NCBI GenBank assembly: GCA_947568835.1
Contig: OX387603.1
Span: 5,678,701-5,742,700 of the forward strand
Reading direction: 5' to 3'
DNA: 64,000 nt
Source: Protonemura montana
Lineage: Eukaryota > Arthropoda > Insecta > Plecoptera > Nemouridae
The position numbers and the translations under genes were made by a program. Position 1 is the first letter of the stretch, and each line of letters starts with the position of its first letter. The notes under the pieces are model-generated. The model saw nothing but the letters and a program-made list of their open reading frames with translations. It was not told the DNA's origin and made no database searches. Of the stretch, positions 23,735-34,500 are shown one piece after another.

Positions 23735-24340
23735 GAACTTCAGTTAGTGCACGCATTTAGCCTTCTCTTAAATGTTTTTGTTGTGCATTCATTTGATTTC
23801 TCCCTTATGGGGGCTTCCAGCTGGTTCCACTCCCTAATGGTTCTGGCCAGGAATCAATTATTTAATCAATCAATTAATCCCAAGTTAATATCATCTCTTC
23901 ACCAAACTTTGCTCATAAATGTATCTTTCCATTCAATGTGAAAAACAGATGAAGAACAATTGCATTGATTGCAATGGCATACCTAAATATTGTCTTTACA
24001 CAAATTTTGCTTCCACATTTCAGAGGTTTTATGTGACTTGGTGTACATCTTTTTCATAGGTTTACTTTTTTTTTTAATTCCTCTTGTCAGTTTTAAAAGG
24101 ATGTAAATTTATAAATGTCTTACTCTTAAAAATGGCTTAATTAACATTCTAATTCTGTAGATAGGCCCATCTGCCAAAGCAATATGCAGAGCTTGGCATT
24201 TGCCAAATTAGTTAATTTATTATTCATAAATCTTGAAATTTTTCATTGGTGATTCTTCTTTTTTCTTTCAGAGTGGCGCCTTATTTTCCGATCTGGAAGA
24301 ATTACTTCGATTTGGGGCAAGAAACCCAACTTACAACTAG
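14479..24340 (+). CDS. Unrecognised multi-exon gene with a Gln-Leu-Pro pentapeptide repeat domain
   Basis: Coding exons: 14479-14555, 16467-16664, 16977-18980, 19684-19857, 20404-20653, 21014-22273, 22633-22716, 24272-24340. All junctions agree in phase, giving about 1371 aa. The start is the first ATG in the exon beginning at 14406 (NFEMNPPNPRG); the frame is open upstream, so a coding exon further 5' is possible. Order: a short non-repetitive N-terminus (DNSFLIELLRGRKVALCMFP), about 64 copies of a QQLPS-like pentapeptide, a Pro/Gln/Tyr-rich region with a tandem APPSYHLQHPLGSF unit, a charged stretch ending FVADFGIVVD, and an echo of that motif (DVGIVVDKG) in the next exon. A Lys-rich 420-aa exon follows, with internal duplications (KETCSFKPIKIV and KETLRFKPNTIV; tandem VVPNDKP units). 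The C-terminus is SGALFSDLEELLRFGARNPT. No catalytic domain, signal peptide or membrane segment is seen. The protein looks largely disordered. Function unknown. Confidence 0.72.
15232..15251. repeat. (TA)n microsatellite
   Basis: About ten TA units immediately precede the 5' truncation point of the LINE fragment at 15252, so the repeat probably lay at its insertion site. Confidence 0.7.
15252..15806 (+). mobile_element. LINE 3' fragment, plus strand
   Basis: The open frame (ending at 15719) begins HLQYGIVLWGGSPSTKRLF and continues VLQKKATRFLARASHNPYAD, then FNILTLPCLYI. This is the typical YGI-xxWG...LQKKAxR...L-TL-xLY signature after the polymerase domain of non-LTR retrotransposons. It is followed by 3'UTR and an (AATAAATA)n-type tail. 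Only about 0.55 kb of the 3' end remains. It lies in an intron of the repeat-bearing gene and differs in sequence from the two minus-strand LINE pieces. Confidence 0.78.
15807..16200 (+). mobile_element. SINE with 5S-rRNA-like head, copy A
   Basis: The head GGTTAAGCACCACTGC...GTATTGGATAGGTGACC resembles the internal promoter of 5S rRNA (box A through box C, GGATGGGTGACC). It is followed by a body shared with the copy at 19177 (GAGAGxTTGGAGG-ATGAAAGTTA, TTTGTGGAGG, AGGCTAGGTTAG, CACTGATGCCATTAG-CCAGT). The 3' end is CGTTAAACACCACAACC. It abuts the LINE tail directly. Assignment to the 5S-derived (SINE3) class is inference from the head. Confidence 0.6.
16985..17955 (+). repeat. 15-bp coding minisatellite, about 64 units
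   Basis: The consensus unit is CCAACAGTTGCCAAG. Units run head to tail without indels, so the reading frame is never broken, and all six frames are open. Recurrent variants are AAG/AAA, CCA/CCT, GCC/GCT, GCC/GTC, ACA/CCA and GCC/TCC. Rare variants recur at multiples of the unit: the TTTCCAA unit at about 17442 and 17562 (eight units apart), and the CCACCAG+CCTACAG pair at about 17391 and 17721 (22 units apart). This suggests block duplications. It is translated as QQLPS-like pentapeptides in the splice-consistent frame. Confidence 0.95.
19177..19590 (+). mobile_element. SINE with 5S-rRNA-like head, copy B
   Basis: A diverged copy of the element at 15807. The head is GTTGAGCAACACTGCACAGG...ATATTGGATGGGTTA, with the same body blocks (GAGATTGGAGGAATGAAAGT, TTTGTGGAGGAAT, CTAGGCTAGGTTAG, ACTGATGCCATTAGGCCAGT). 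The tail ends AAACACAGCAAATAAATCC. It is located in the intron 18981-19683. Confidence 0.58.
23584..23890 (-). mobile_element. LINE 3' fragment, same family as 7831-8360
   Basis: Read on the minus strand, about 23880-23760 encodes LARTIREWNQLEAPIREKSN, close to the TRTIREWNALKAE stretch of the other fragment. A shared 3'UTR follows, and the end is TGTAAGATGTAAATAAATAA. A T-run of about 29 nt (23704-23732) is embedded on the plus strand. It is 5'-truncated and lies antisense in an intron of the repeat-bearing gene. Confidence 0.68.
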
Positions 24341-25587
24341 CACCTGGGCTTTGTCCATTTGCCACTGTTCTTTCTCACATTTTCAATTTTGTCAGAGCCC
24401 CTATCCAGGGGCTCATTTCATATCTCTCATTTTGCTTACAAGTATTTTGAATCTACATTTCAATTTGATCTTAAATAGGAAGTTGGCTATTGATTACAAG
24501 ATCAACATAGATAAGAGAGCTAGCAGTCAGAAAATTGCTGTCAGCAGCTTAAATGGAATTATTTTTTATAAGCAGGCGTTCAGTTTCTTGTTTGTTGTAT
24601 TAAATTGCATAGAGTGCATGTCATTTTGAATTTTGTAGATTGCGGTTTGTTCAGCCGTAGCTATTTAGGCCTTTGTACATGTTCAATTCCTGGAATGGAG
24701 CTTCATTCCTTTATTTTGTGTCTGAACCACGTTAGTTGTATCAAAATCTGTTCCTTTGTCAAGTATCACAAAATATGCTTCAACAGTAAACAATCTTCAA
24801 ATCAACAAAATTTTCATTGTTTTTAAATGGGGTTAACTTACGGAACTGAATGTTAAAATCTGGTGTGAATGTCATTGTTTGTTTCTTGAGATCTAGCCTC
24901 AAAACTGTTAAGGGCGTGGAATTTAATTTTCCTTTTTTTCTAACACAGGGAGGAGGAATTCTCAACTGATAAATTCTCAATTTGACACATTTGAAAATTA
25001 TCTGGACCGTAAATCACAGATCTTAGATTTCCTTTCCAAAATTCTGATAGTGATATTCGAGTACTTGAGTATCACTTACAGAGAATTTCGGCTTGAGTTC
25101 ATACTTGTTACCTAAATTCCTATTGGACATACTCATTCATTTGTAGAAAGAGTGAAATATGGTGAAATGTTTGTCTGGCCAGTACTGGAGACACCCACTG
25201 ACAAGTGAGTCAAAGGTCTTTGTTAAATAATTATGGTATTTTTGTTCAGGACAGCTTTTCTTTGATGGCTTTGCAAACAGTTATTTTCATTACTGGTTTC
25301 CATTTTAAAGAGTAGAGTTTTCAATACATAAAAAACGATGAGATGAGAGCTGGAAGTATATTGCTGCAGCGGTCTTCTTTCAGGTCGAACATAAATTCCC
25401 TAATGCGACGATTGGAATTTTTCCGCCTTCCGTGCACCCGTGCTGCCACCTATCAGTCTGAGACGTCCATTTTAAAAGTTCCATCAATTGAAAACGTGGT
25501 GTGGAGAAGTTTTGTGGACGAATTTAGCGTATTTAAGCTGAAAAAACATTTTGATTTTACCTAGATTCATCGTAAAAATCAAATACA
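24341..25587. other. 3'UTR/intergenic region before GNL3
   Basis: AT-rich. It contains the 3' end of the upstream gene and, in its last 250 bp, a GC-richer stretch that probably carries the GNL3 promoter and 5'UTR. No TATA box or other definite site was identified. A 127-codon frame running past 24340 is a shadow in the wrong phase for the upstream gene. Confidence 0.4.
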
Positions 25588-28500
25588 ATGGCTAAAATGT
25601 GTTTGAGTAAGTTTCGTTTACTATTTCCATCATTTATGCCATTATAATTCGTATTCGAATGTGTATTTCTTAGGTTATGTCTGTCTTTCAAGTCATTAAT
25701 GAAAATATGTCTAAACATAGCGGAATTCCACAGAAATAAAAAAAGAAATCTTTATTTATTTGCAGAGAAAACGAGCAAGCGAGTGGCATGTCGCACTCGC
25801 TATAAGGTCGAGCATAAAGTCAGAGAGCACAACCGAAAGAAGCGTCGTCAAGCGAAGAAAGACCCATTCCACAAAGGGCGCAGTAAGTTGCTGTGAATCT
25901 ACGTGACTTTCAGTTTGCATTATCATGAAATGTTGTCTGGCTAGCCATTTATTAAGTAAAACTAAGTTACACTGTAAAAGTCGTGAAGAATTTGAGTCAT
26001 TTGATACCTTGGTATGTATGGTGATTTTGACTCTTGCAGGCACTGAGAAGAAAGTTATCCGTGTACCCAATATCTGTCCTTTCAAGGATGATATCCTTAA
26101 AGAAGTTGCTGAAATGAAGCAGCGCAAAGAAGACTCACGTTTAGCACAGCAAGAGGTGTGGAGGCTGCAACGCGAAGAGGCCAAGACGAAGGGTGTTACG
26201 GTTGCAGTATGTTGAAAAATTTAATTGATCTATTTTATATGTTCATTACATTTTTGCCAATATTGAGTGTGAAATAAAATATATTGCTTACGTCAGGGTA
26301 ATTTACTTAAAGCAAATGATCTATTATGATTCTTTACTCTTTTTTTTCAAATAGGACCTCATAGCAAAGGCAGAGGCAGATGCCGAAGCATTGAAACCAC
26401 AACCACTGAAAGCTGACTTTGTCGAAAAGGGATACAACCTAGATGGTTCAGCGAAAGCCTACTATCGGGAGTTTAGAAAGGTAAGAGGCTGGGACAAACT
26501 GGACCCCAATAAAATCAAAACGTCTTATAAAACTGAACAATTTTGTGTACTTTCTCGAGACCGCTAAAGGTTTACCTTGAAAAGTGTCAAACACTTGCCC
26601 CAACTGTATTTTGGAGTGGATGACAAGCAAAAGTGGTTAATTTGCTGCTTTTCTATTGATACCCGTTCCTCCAGGTGGTCGAGCTGAGTGACGTTATCTT
26701 GGAGGTGGTGGATGCGAGAGATCCGCTAGGTACCCGATGTCCGCAAGTGGAACAAGCCGTTCTTGATGCACCCGGAAACAAACGCCTTGTTATCGTCATC
26801 AACAAGGCTGGTAAGACCACTTGATGACTTGGCATTATGCATTTAAAGAATGCCTTTGTTTGTCTCTAACTGTATTTTGGTTGGATGTAATATAAAGTGG
26901 ACAGGCTGCCAAAAGACTGGGCAATTGGTGTGAGAAGGGTAACAAGGAGAGTGCAAATTACTGGAAACCTGAAGATCAATGCACCTGAGTGTTAATTGCT
27001 GCACCTCTTTTGTTTGTCACTGTAGAAGAGGAGGTGTGTAGAAGAGAAGTGGCTTGCAGGTGTCTTGTGAGGGGGGGGGGGGAGTTCATACCATGAGGTG
27101 GGGAGACAAGTTGTTGGCGGTGTGGTTTAGAAGGGTTAAGGGCTTAAGGCTAAGGTTAATGGTCATGTCGTGAGACACATGGTAGTGATGAAGGTAGAGT
27201 TTGATATTGTTGTTAATTTGAGAGATTTTGAGGGGTTCTGGATCCGGTTGTTCACTTGTTGGCGAGTTCCCAGCGACGGAGTTCCGAAAGGCTTCATGAA
27301 AGTGGGAGGATTTGATCATTTTAATTGTGGAGCAAAAGGTTTGTGAAGTTACTTGGATGGGTTCTGGGACGTGTATTGTGTGCCTGAGGCCTGGGCAGTA
27401 TTGGATGATTAGAGGAATGTACAAATGGTTTGGGTATCTTGGGGGCAGTTAGATTGAAAAGTTTTGGCGATTTGATTGTGAGTCGGGGTAGCCGTGGTCG
27501 GTGAAAGCTGCTTGTAGCTTATTGCACACACAGTGCCATGGGAGTTGGAGCAGACTTGGTATCAGTGGAGACAAAGGGTGTATGCGAGGGATTTCTTCAA
27601 GTGTTGCATAGACCAGCAATGGTAGTAAGGTATTGTTGTGTTGGGTTTGTGGTGGAAGGAGGTGCAGAGGGCATTCTCTTCATGGGGGATGGGTACATCA
27701 AAGAAAGTTGTGCGTTTAAGAGAGATGGACCTTGTGAAGTTTACTGAGGGCAAAGTGGTAAGTCAGCTAGGACAGAATCTAGATTTGCAGGGTCATATCA
27801 TGCAATTAGATGCTAACTGTGACTAACCTGGTGGCAGCTGTTTTCCTTACTCTCGTTGGCCAGCACTGATCGAGGGCAACTGGTGTTATGTTGCAGACCT
27901 CGTATCCCGCGAGAACCTGGACAAGTGGCTGTTGTACCTTCGACAGAGTTTCCCAACGACCATCATGAAGGCAAACACACAGAAACAGAAACGTAATCTC
28001 AAGCGTAAGCGCTTCAAGCCCCTGGAGCCTGTCTCGGTATGTAGCTCATCGTGGTGTAATACCGACTCATTACAGTTAATTTTTTATCTGGAGATAGAAA
28101 GTATTGTACTGGTCAAGTTTATCTTTGTTTTTTCAGCTCAAATATATTCAAAATCCAATTGATGCACAAATGCTAACAACCTTTTGTCAGATTCTAGCAG
28201 CAAAGCTAGTCAGCAAAGTTCTTTAAATTTCCAACATTATCTGACGTGAGATATTCTTGTCAATTCAGTAAGTCGATAATGTTTCCGAGTTTGAGAGAGA
28301 ACTGACCAAGTGGCTGACGTGTCCTCAGGGAAAGAACTGTGTGGGTGCAAGCCTGCTGATGTCGCTGCTGGCCAACTACTGCCGCAACAAAGGCATCAAG
28401 ACGGCCATCACAGTCGGAGTGGTCGGCCTGCCCAACGTCGGCAAGAGTTCTATCATCAACAGCCTTAACAGGCAGCAGTCGTGCGGCGTTGGAGCCACTC

Positions 28501-31500
28501 CGGGGATCACCAGGTAATTGTCGCTTCTTGCTCGCTAGGGGGTTTGCACATTAAAAGATAGTGTACTCTTTAAAAAAATTGTCAAATTAGAGATGTTTTG
28601 AAACAAAAATTCTGGAAAATTTAATAATAATCTAAGAATTCAATAGGCAGGCAGATGAACTTAGGGAAGAGGTGTTCAGTGTATTACTCACTTTAAAAAT
28701 GAGTTCAGAAGACCTGATGTTTCAGCATCATGCGTTAAAGAGAAATGTAATTTGTTGTGGTACTGACCAATATGATATAATGGCACTGTGTTTCAACTCC
28801 AAATAGGAGGAAACAGATCTCTGCTTCCCAGCAGCTTTGGCAACTGTACTTTTGGCAGCTTAAGGGCAAGAAATCTTTGTAGATGGATTTTATTTTGAGG
28901 GCTAGGTAGTTAACCCTGAAACAAAAATGTTCTATTCCTAGCCATCATACTTCATGGCTTAAAAAAAATCAGTGGCAAGTGCCAATGCTTCCAGGTGACA
29001 TAAGGGTAGCTAATAAGTTAACTAAAATTGATATTCAAAGTGAAAAATACTTTTTTAATTCATAGATCCTACTCATTTTTCAATTTGTAATAGAAATTTC
29101 TAAGCTACCGAATAATGCCGAACTGGTTCACTAAGTCTACATGCTTGTCCCTGTCCAGACGCATGCAGGAGGTAACGCTGGACTGCAAGATCAAGCTGCT
29201 GGATAGCCCGGGCGTGGTGCTGTCCCGGGACCCTGACGAGTCGTCGCGTGCCCTGCGAAACGTGGTCAGCGCGGCCGCCGTGACTGATCCTCTGACCCCC
29301 GCCTTTGCCATCCTGGCGCGTGCAGACAAGCAGCAGATGTGTGACTTGTACGGGGTAGCAACTTACGACACCCCCACCGAGTTCCTGCAGTTGCTGGCCA
29401 AGAGGTGAGAATACTTGCAGTGCAAGGACAAGCTCATGTCCTATACTGTATCCTAATATTTCAATGTCCTCATAATTGCTTATATATAACTGGCTCATAT
29501 CCTAATAACTTGACACCAACTTCCTTGGTCCACATTCAAGATGTCAATCGAGCCGTACATTTGTGTGCCAATAGGTTGGTATACATACTGAGGATGAGAA
29601 TAAGTGGGAAAGAAAATCACCAAGAACAAAAAGCAAATTGCAAAGAATGTATAGAGTTCGTAATGTCTGAAGTGCTCAAAATGTCTCTACATTTACTTTG
29701 TCAACAAACTTGGCACTTCTGTGCATAGTCTGCATGTGCATGTTTTCTGATATTGCGATTGTTGCAGGTCGGGTCGACAGAAGAAAGGAGGCATACCGAA
29801 TGTTGACAGCGTTGCGAGGACCATTCTCACCGACTGGAACTCAGGTGAGTTCCGTACATGCTCTTCAGATTTTTTCCCAAAAAAATCATGTGATCTCGAC
29901 CAGATTCCCTGTACAGAGGACAACAAGTATGCCATGAAATATATACTTGTTGTGGTGAAGAAGTAAAAAGATTGGGAGCGCAACTTACAGGAGAAGAAAA
30001 TTGGCGTCCGGTGGTTCACTTTTCAGAAATTTCTAGAATTCCAGAGAATTTTGACGTTTCGGCGTAACACATTTGTCATTAGTAGAGCCAAGATTTTATG
30101 GTGTTATGATTTCGATAATTTCGTGGTAAGCTTTTTGGATTTCGGTGTTATGGCGGTGTTATGGAAAAAGTACAGAATTTCATGTCTATAACAGATTTCA
30201 GACATAGGTGACGAAAAAAAGAAAAAACGTGTTTTTTATTTGAATTTTAGCGTTTAAAGCTAAATAGAAAAAAGGGGTTTTGCGATCTACATTCGAAAGG
30301 AATGAAGATTTAGGGTAAGCACTGGGATCTTTAATAAAGAAGTGATCAATAATAATTACAATAAAGGGTCATTCCATGTGTAATCACTCACTTTTAATTA
30401 AATTTCACTTTGACCGACCCAGATTTTGATGAAAATTGGTATACTTGTTAAGTTTGTTGACTTAGGGGCTATTTTTTTTTTTTTTTTTTTTTGGTCCAAC
30501 CGTTCGGATATTACAAGGGGGGGAAGTTGGGGTCATTTTGCCCCCCGGGCGTGTAGTGACCACCCTTTCTACGCAATATCTAGGGTTCTATGGGAGCTAC
30601 AGAGCTGGGAAAAAAATCATCTGAAAGGTAATTTCATACCCTACCTGAATATGGAAACAAAAATGACGATATGTTAATACGAATTTAATTGTGATTTTAC
30701 ACATCTGCATTTTCCAAAATGACCATATCGCTGATGAGTCATTTTTGATTTGCCTGATTTTTTTTCTATATATACAGAACATACATATGATCATGTGTTC
30801 CAAAAATCAAGATGGGTGTTTTACCACTTTCCAAGAAAAAAAATTTTTTCTATAAAAAAGTGCCTTTTTGCCAGTAGAACAGCATTTTGATCACAATTAT
30901 TGTGATCAGAGCACTGGCATATATTTTATATTAAAGTTGATTTTTGTTTGCACAGTTGCATGTTCTTGAAATGTTATTCTCTACAATACAAATCGATTGT
31001 TTGCCATATTCCTGTAAATCATGGATCAAGTTGAAACAGTTCATAGAAGTCAAAAGTTTGTTCATTTCTTGTCTGGACTTGCATCTACAAGAATCTTAAA
31101 ATGGTATTCCCTAGAATACAACTATAGATTGTTTGTCATGCTCCTGAATCATGGATCAAGTTGTAACAGGTTACAAGTAAAAAGTTTGGTAATTTCTTGT
31201 CTGGACTAAAGCAATCAGTCTCTGGCCTCATGTTGATGAGGATAGAAGCTAATTTGCTCTCAAGCACCTTTTATTTAGAGATTCATAATGTGCTCAATTG
31301 GACTGTTCTTTGAAGAAGAATGTGGACCCATCGAAGATCTAGCGATTAAAAGCATTGAAAGTTTCAATAGTGACCAGCAGTTATCATTAGCTCTGCGTAC
31401 TAAGTGTGATAATGTGAAGACCGTGTGTCATTTACATGAAAAGAAATTCCTTCGTCTGTATAGCTGTCACCACAAGTTATGCTGCGATCCGTTTCAGGCT

Positions 31501-34500
31501 CACTGTGGAATAGTGAAAGTTAATGGGTTAAGAGAAATTAATGCAGCATCCAGGACGAAATACTTGGAGATTGCCGACCTCATCCCTGGAAAGAAATTAT
31601 GCTCAACTTGCCGTAAGCTGCTCTCGCTCAGGCTGAAGGAACTAACAACCGTTTCTGTTCTAACGCCAACTAAATCCACTGAACTTGACCTACCTTTCGT
31701 GGACATACCCTGTGAAGCAGATGCCGTGAATCAGTCTTTAGCTGCATTTGGTGTGTCACCTATTAATACCACCAAACTAAAGGGTAAATCTATGTTTTAT
31801 TCGAAAAGAAAGTTCAGCGAAATAACACAAGGTGTAAAGAAGAGATTGGAACTAGTATCTCCCAGTAATGAAGAAATCAGCAAAGAAGATTTGACATCTT
31901 CAGAGGAGTGCAAGGACAGCATCCGTGATGGGTCAGAGATAATAGCACAACTGAAAGAAAAGTTTAAGACGAGTACCAGAAGCGAGAAAATAACAATTTT
32001 ATCTGTGCTTCCAAAAAGTTGGAGCATTAAGAGAATAATGCAAGAGTTCAATGCATCTAACCATTTGGTACGTAAAACCAAACAACTAGTAAAGGCCCAA
32101 GGGATACTGCCATCTGCAAATCAAAAAGCAGGAAAAACTCTTTCCCCTGATTGCATTCAACTGATTGAAGAGTTTTATGAAAATGATGATGTAAGCCGTG
32201 TCATGCCGGGTAAAAAAGATTTTGTCTCGGTTAAAGTGGGTGACAATCGAGTTCACCGCCAGAAGAGACTAGTGTTAAGCAACTTAAGTGAAGTGTATCG
32301 CAGCTTCAAAGATAAATATCCTGACATCAAGGTTGGATTCTCGAAGTTTGCAGAGCTCAGACCCAAACATTGTGTTCTGGCAGGAGCAGCTGGGACACAT
32401 TCTGTCTGTGTCTGTACGATACACCAAAACGTTAAGTTGATGGCTTTGGGAGCAAAGCTGCCTTTGCTTTCAGACGGTACCATCAAATCATACCAACACT
32501 GCCTTGCCAGCCTCATGTGCAACCCCCCGCTTCTCAACTGCTTTGTAGGAAAGTGTGGCAATTGTCCGGGAACCGATGAACTTCGTGAATGGCTAGAAAT
32601 CTCATTCAGTGAAAATTTCATAGACTCTGTGACTTATAAACAGTGGCTGTCAACAGACAGATGTACCCTAGAGACAATTACGAAACCTACAGATGAGTTT
32701 GTTGACTGTTTTATTGAAAAATGCATTTTATTAAGAAATCATGATTTTATTGCACGGCAGCAAGCGGCATTCATGCAGGAGAAGAAAGCCAACCTTAAAC
32801 CAGGGGAAGTTTTAGTAGTGGGCGACTTCGCTGAGAATTATTCTTTTGTGCTCCAGGATGCTGCACAAGGTTACCATTGGAATAACAGCCAATGCACCCT
32901 TCACCCATTTGTGTGTTACTTTAAGCCTGAAGATCGAGACATACAACATTTAAGTTACGTTGTCATTTCTGACTCGCTAACTCATGACACCGTTACTGTG
33001 CACACTTTCCAAAAGCACCTGATAAGACACCTGAAACAAAACATTTCGGATGTATCCCATTTAATTTACTTTTCTGATGGAGCGGCAGCCCAATATAAGA
33101 ATAAGAAGAATTTTTCCAACTTGTGCCATCATGAAGTTGACTTCGAACTAACTGCTGAGTGGCATTTTTTTGCCACATCCCACGGTAAAGGACCATGCGA
33201 TGGAGTTGGTGGGACTGTAAAACGAAATGCAGCACGGGCAAGTTTACAGAAACCATATGCCGACCAAATAATGACGCCGATAGACTTTTACCGGTGGGCA
33301 ACAGAAAATGTGTGGACTGTAAATTTTGTGTTTGTAGCCAATGAAGAGATTACAGCAAATGGCATCAAACTTAAAGAACGATTCAAAGAATTAAAAACTA
33401 TCGTAGGCACAAGAAGCTTTCATGCGTTCTACCCAAAATCGCTAACTTCCTTACATGTGAAACACTTTTCTCTTTCTGAAGAAATCAACATTGTGAAGAT
33501 TGTTGAGAAAAATGAAGAAGGAGAAGAAGAAGAAGAAGAAGAAGAGGAGGAAGCAACAGCAGCAGAAATACCCGAGTTTGAGTTCAAAGACGTGGGCAGT
33601 TTCATCACTGTAGCATACAACGAAGACTGGTGGCTAGCGTGTGTTCTTGAAAAATCATCACAGTCTCTTGAACTTCAAGTCAACTTTCTACACCCTCATG
33701 GACCAGCTCCATCATATTTTTATCCCAGTGTACAAGACAAACTAATTGTAGCTTTTGCTGATGTTTTAACACTGGCCGACCCCAACACGGCAACTGGTCG
33801 AACATACTTTTTGTCGGCTACAGACACCAACAGGGCAACAGCAGGGCTTATAAAATATGTACCTCAATAAGGTAAACTACATCTCTCTTAAGATATGCAA
33901 ATTTGTACTTCATAGTAGCTATGATTGTAAGTAATGATCATTTTCTTGAATGTTGTCTTAAATTCAGTTCATATTAATTTATATTATGAATGAATTTGCA
34001 GAAAACATTTTTTTTTCTTGGAAAGTAGTAGAACACCCATCTTGATTTTTGGAACACATGATCATATGTATGTTCTGTACATATAGAAAAAAAATCAGGC
34101 AAATCAAAAATGACTCATCAGCGATATGGTCATTTTGGAAAATGCAGATGTGTAAAATCACAATTAAATTCGTATTAACATATCGTCATTTTTGTTTCCA
34201 TATTCAGGTAGGGTATGAAATTACCTTTCAGATGATTTTTTTCCCAGCTCTGTAGCTCCCATAGAACCCTAGATATTGCGTAGAAAGGGTGGTCACTACA
34301 CGCGCGGGGGGCAAAATGACCCCAACTTCCCCCCCTTGTAATATCCGAACGGTTGGACCAAAAAAAAAAAAATTAAAAAATAGCCCCTAAGTCAACAAAC
34401 TTAACAAGTATACCAATTTTCATCAAAATCTGGGTCGGTCAAAGTTTGAGGTGAGTGATTACACATGGAATGACCCTAAAGCAAATATTTAGTGTAGGTC

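Larger units (their letters stand above)
30366..34476 (+). mobile_element. Autonomous DNA transposon nested in the hAT-like element (Sola-like)
   Basis: The element begins GGGTCATTCCATGTGTAATC and ends with its reverse complement. The target duplication is TAAA (30362-30365 and 34477-34480), confirmed by the empty site in the second hAT-like copy (...ACAATAAAGCAAAT...). Length is 4111 bp, with terminal inverted repeats of about 475 bp and one long intact ORF. A 4-bp duplication plus this style of transposase suggests the Sola superfamily, but that is inference. The intact ORF and nearly matching arms point to fairly recent activity. Transcriptional orientation is the same as that of GNL3. Confidence 0.8.

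Noticed and set aside
24272..24629. Long frame suggesting a different last exon of the repeat-bearing gene
   Set aside because: The frame in phase with the preceding exon ends at 24340 after SGALFSDLEELLRFGARNPT, and the longer frame would need an unsupported extra exon.
29100..29498. 132-codon minus-strand ORF
   Set aside because: Antisense to the GNL3 exon 29159-29404 that carries the G3 motif.
30597..34255. Paired 68-codon ORFs at 30597-30803 (minus) and 34049-34255 (plus)
   Set aside because: Mirror images inside the two inverted repeats of the nested transposon, not genes.
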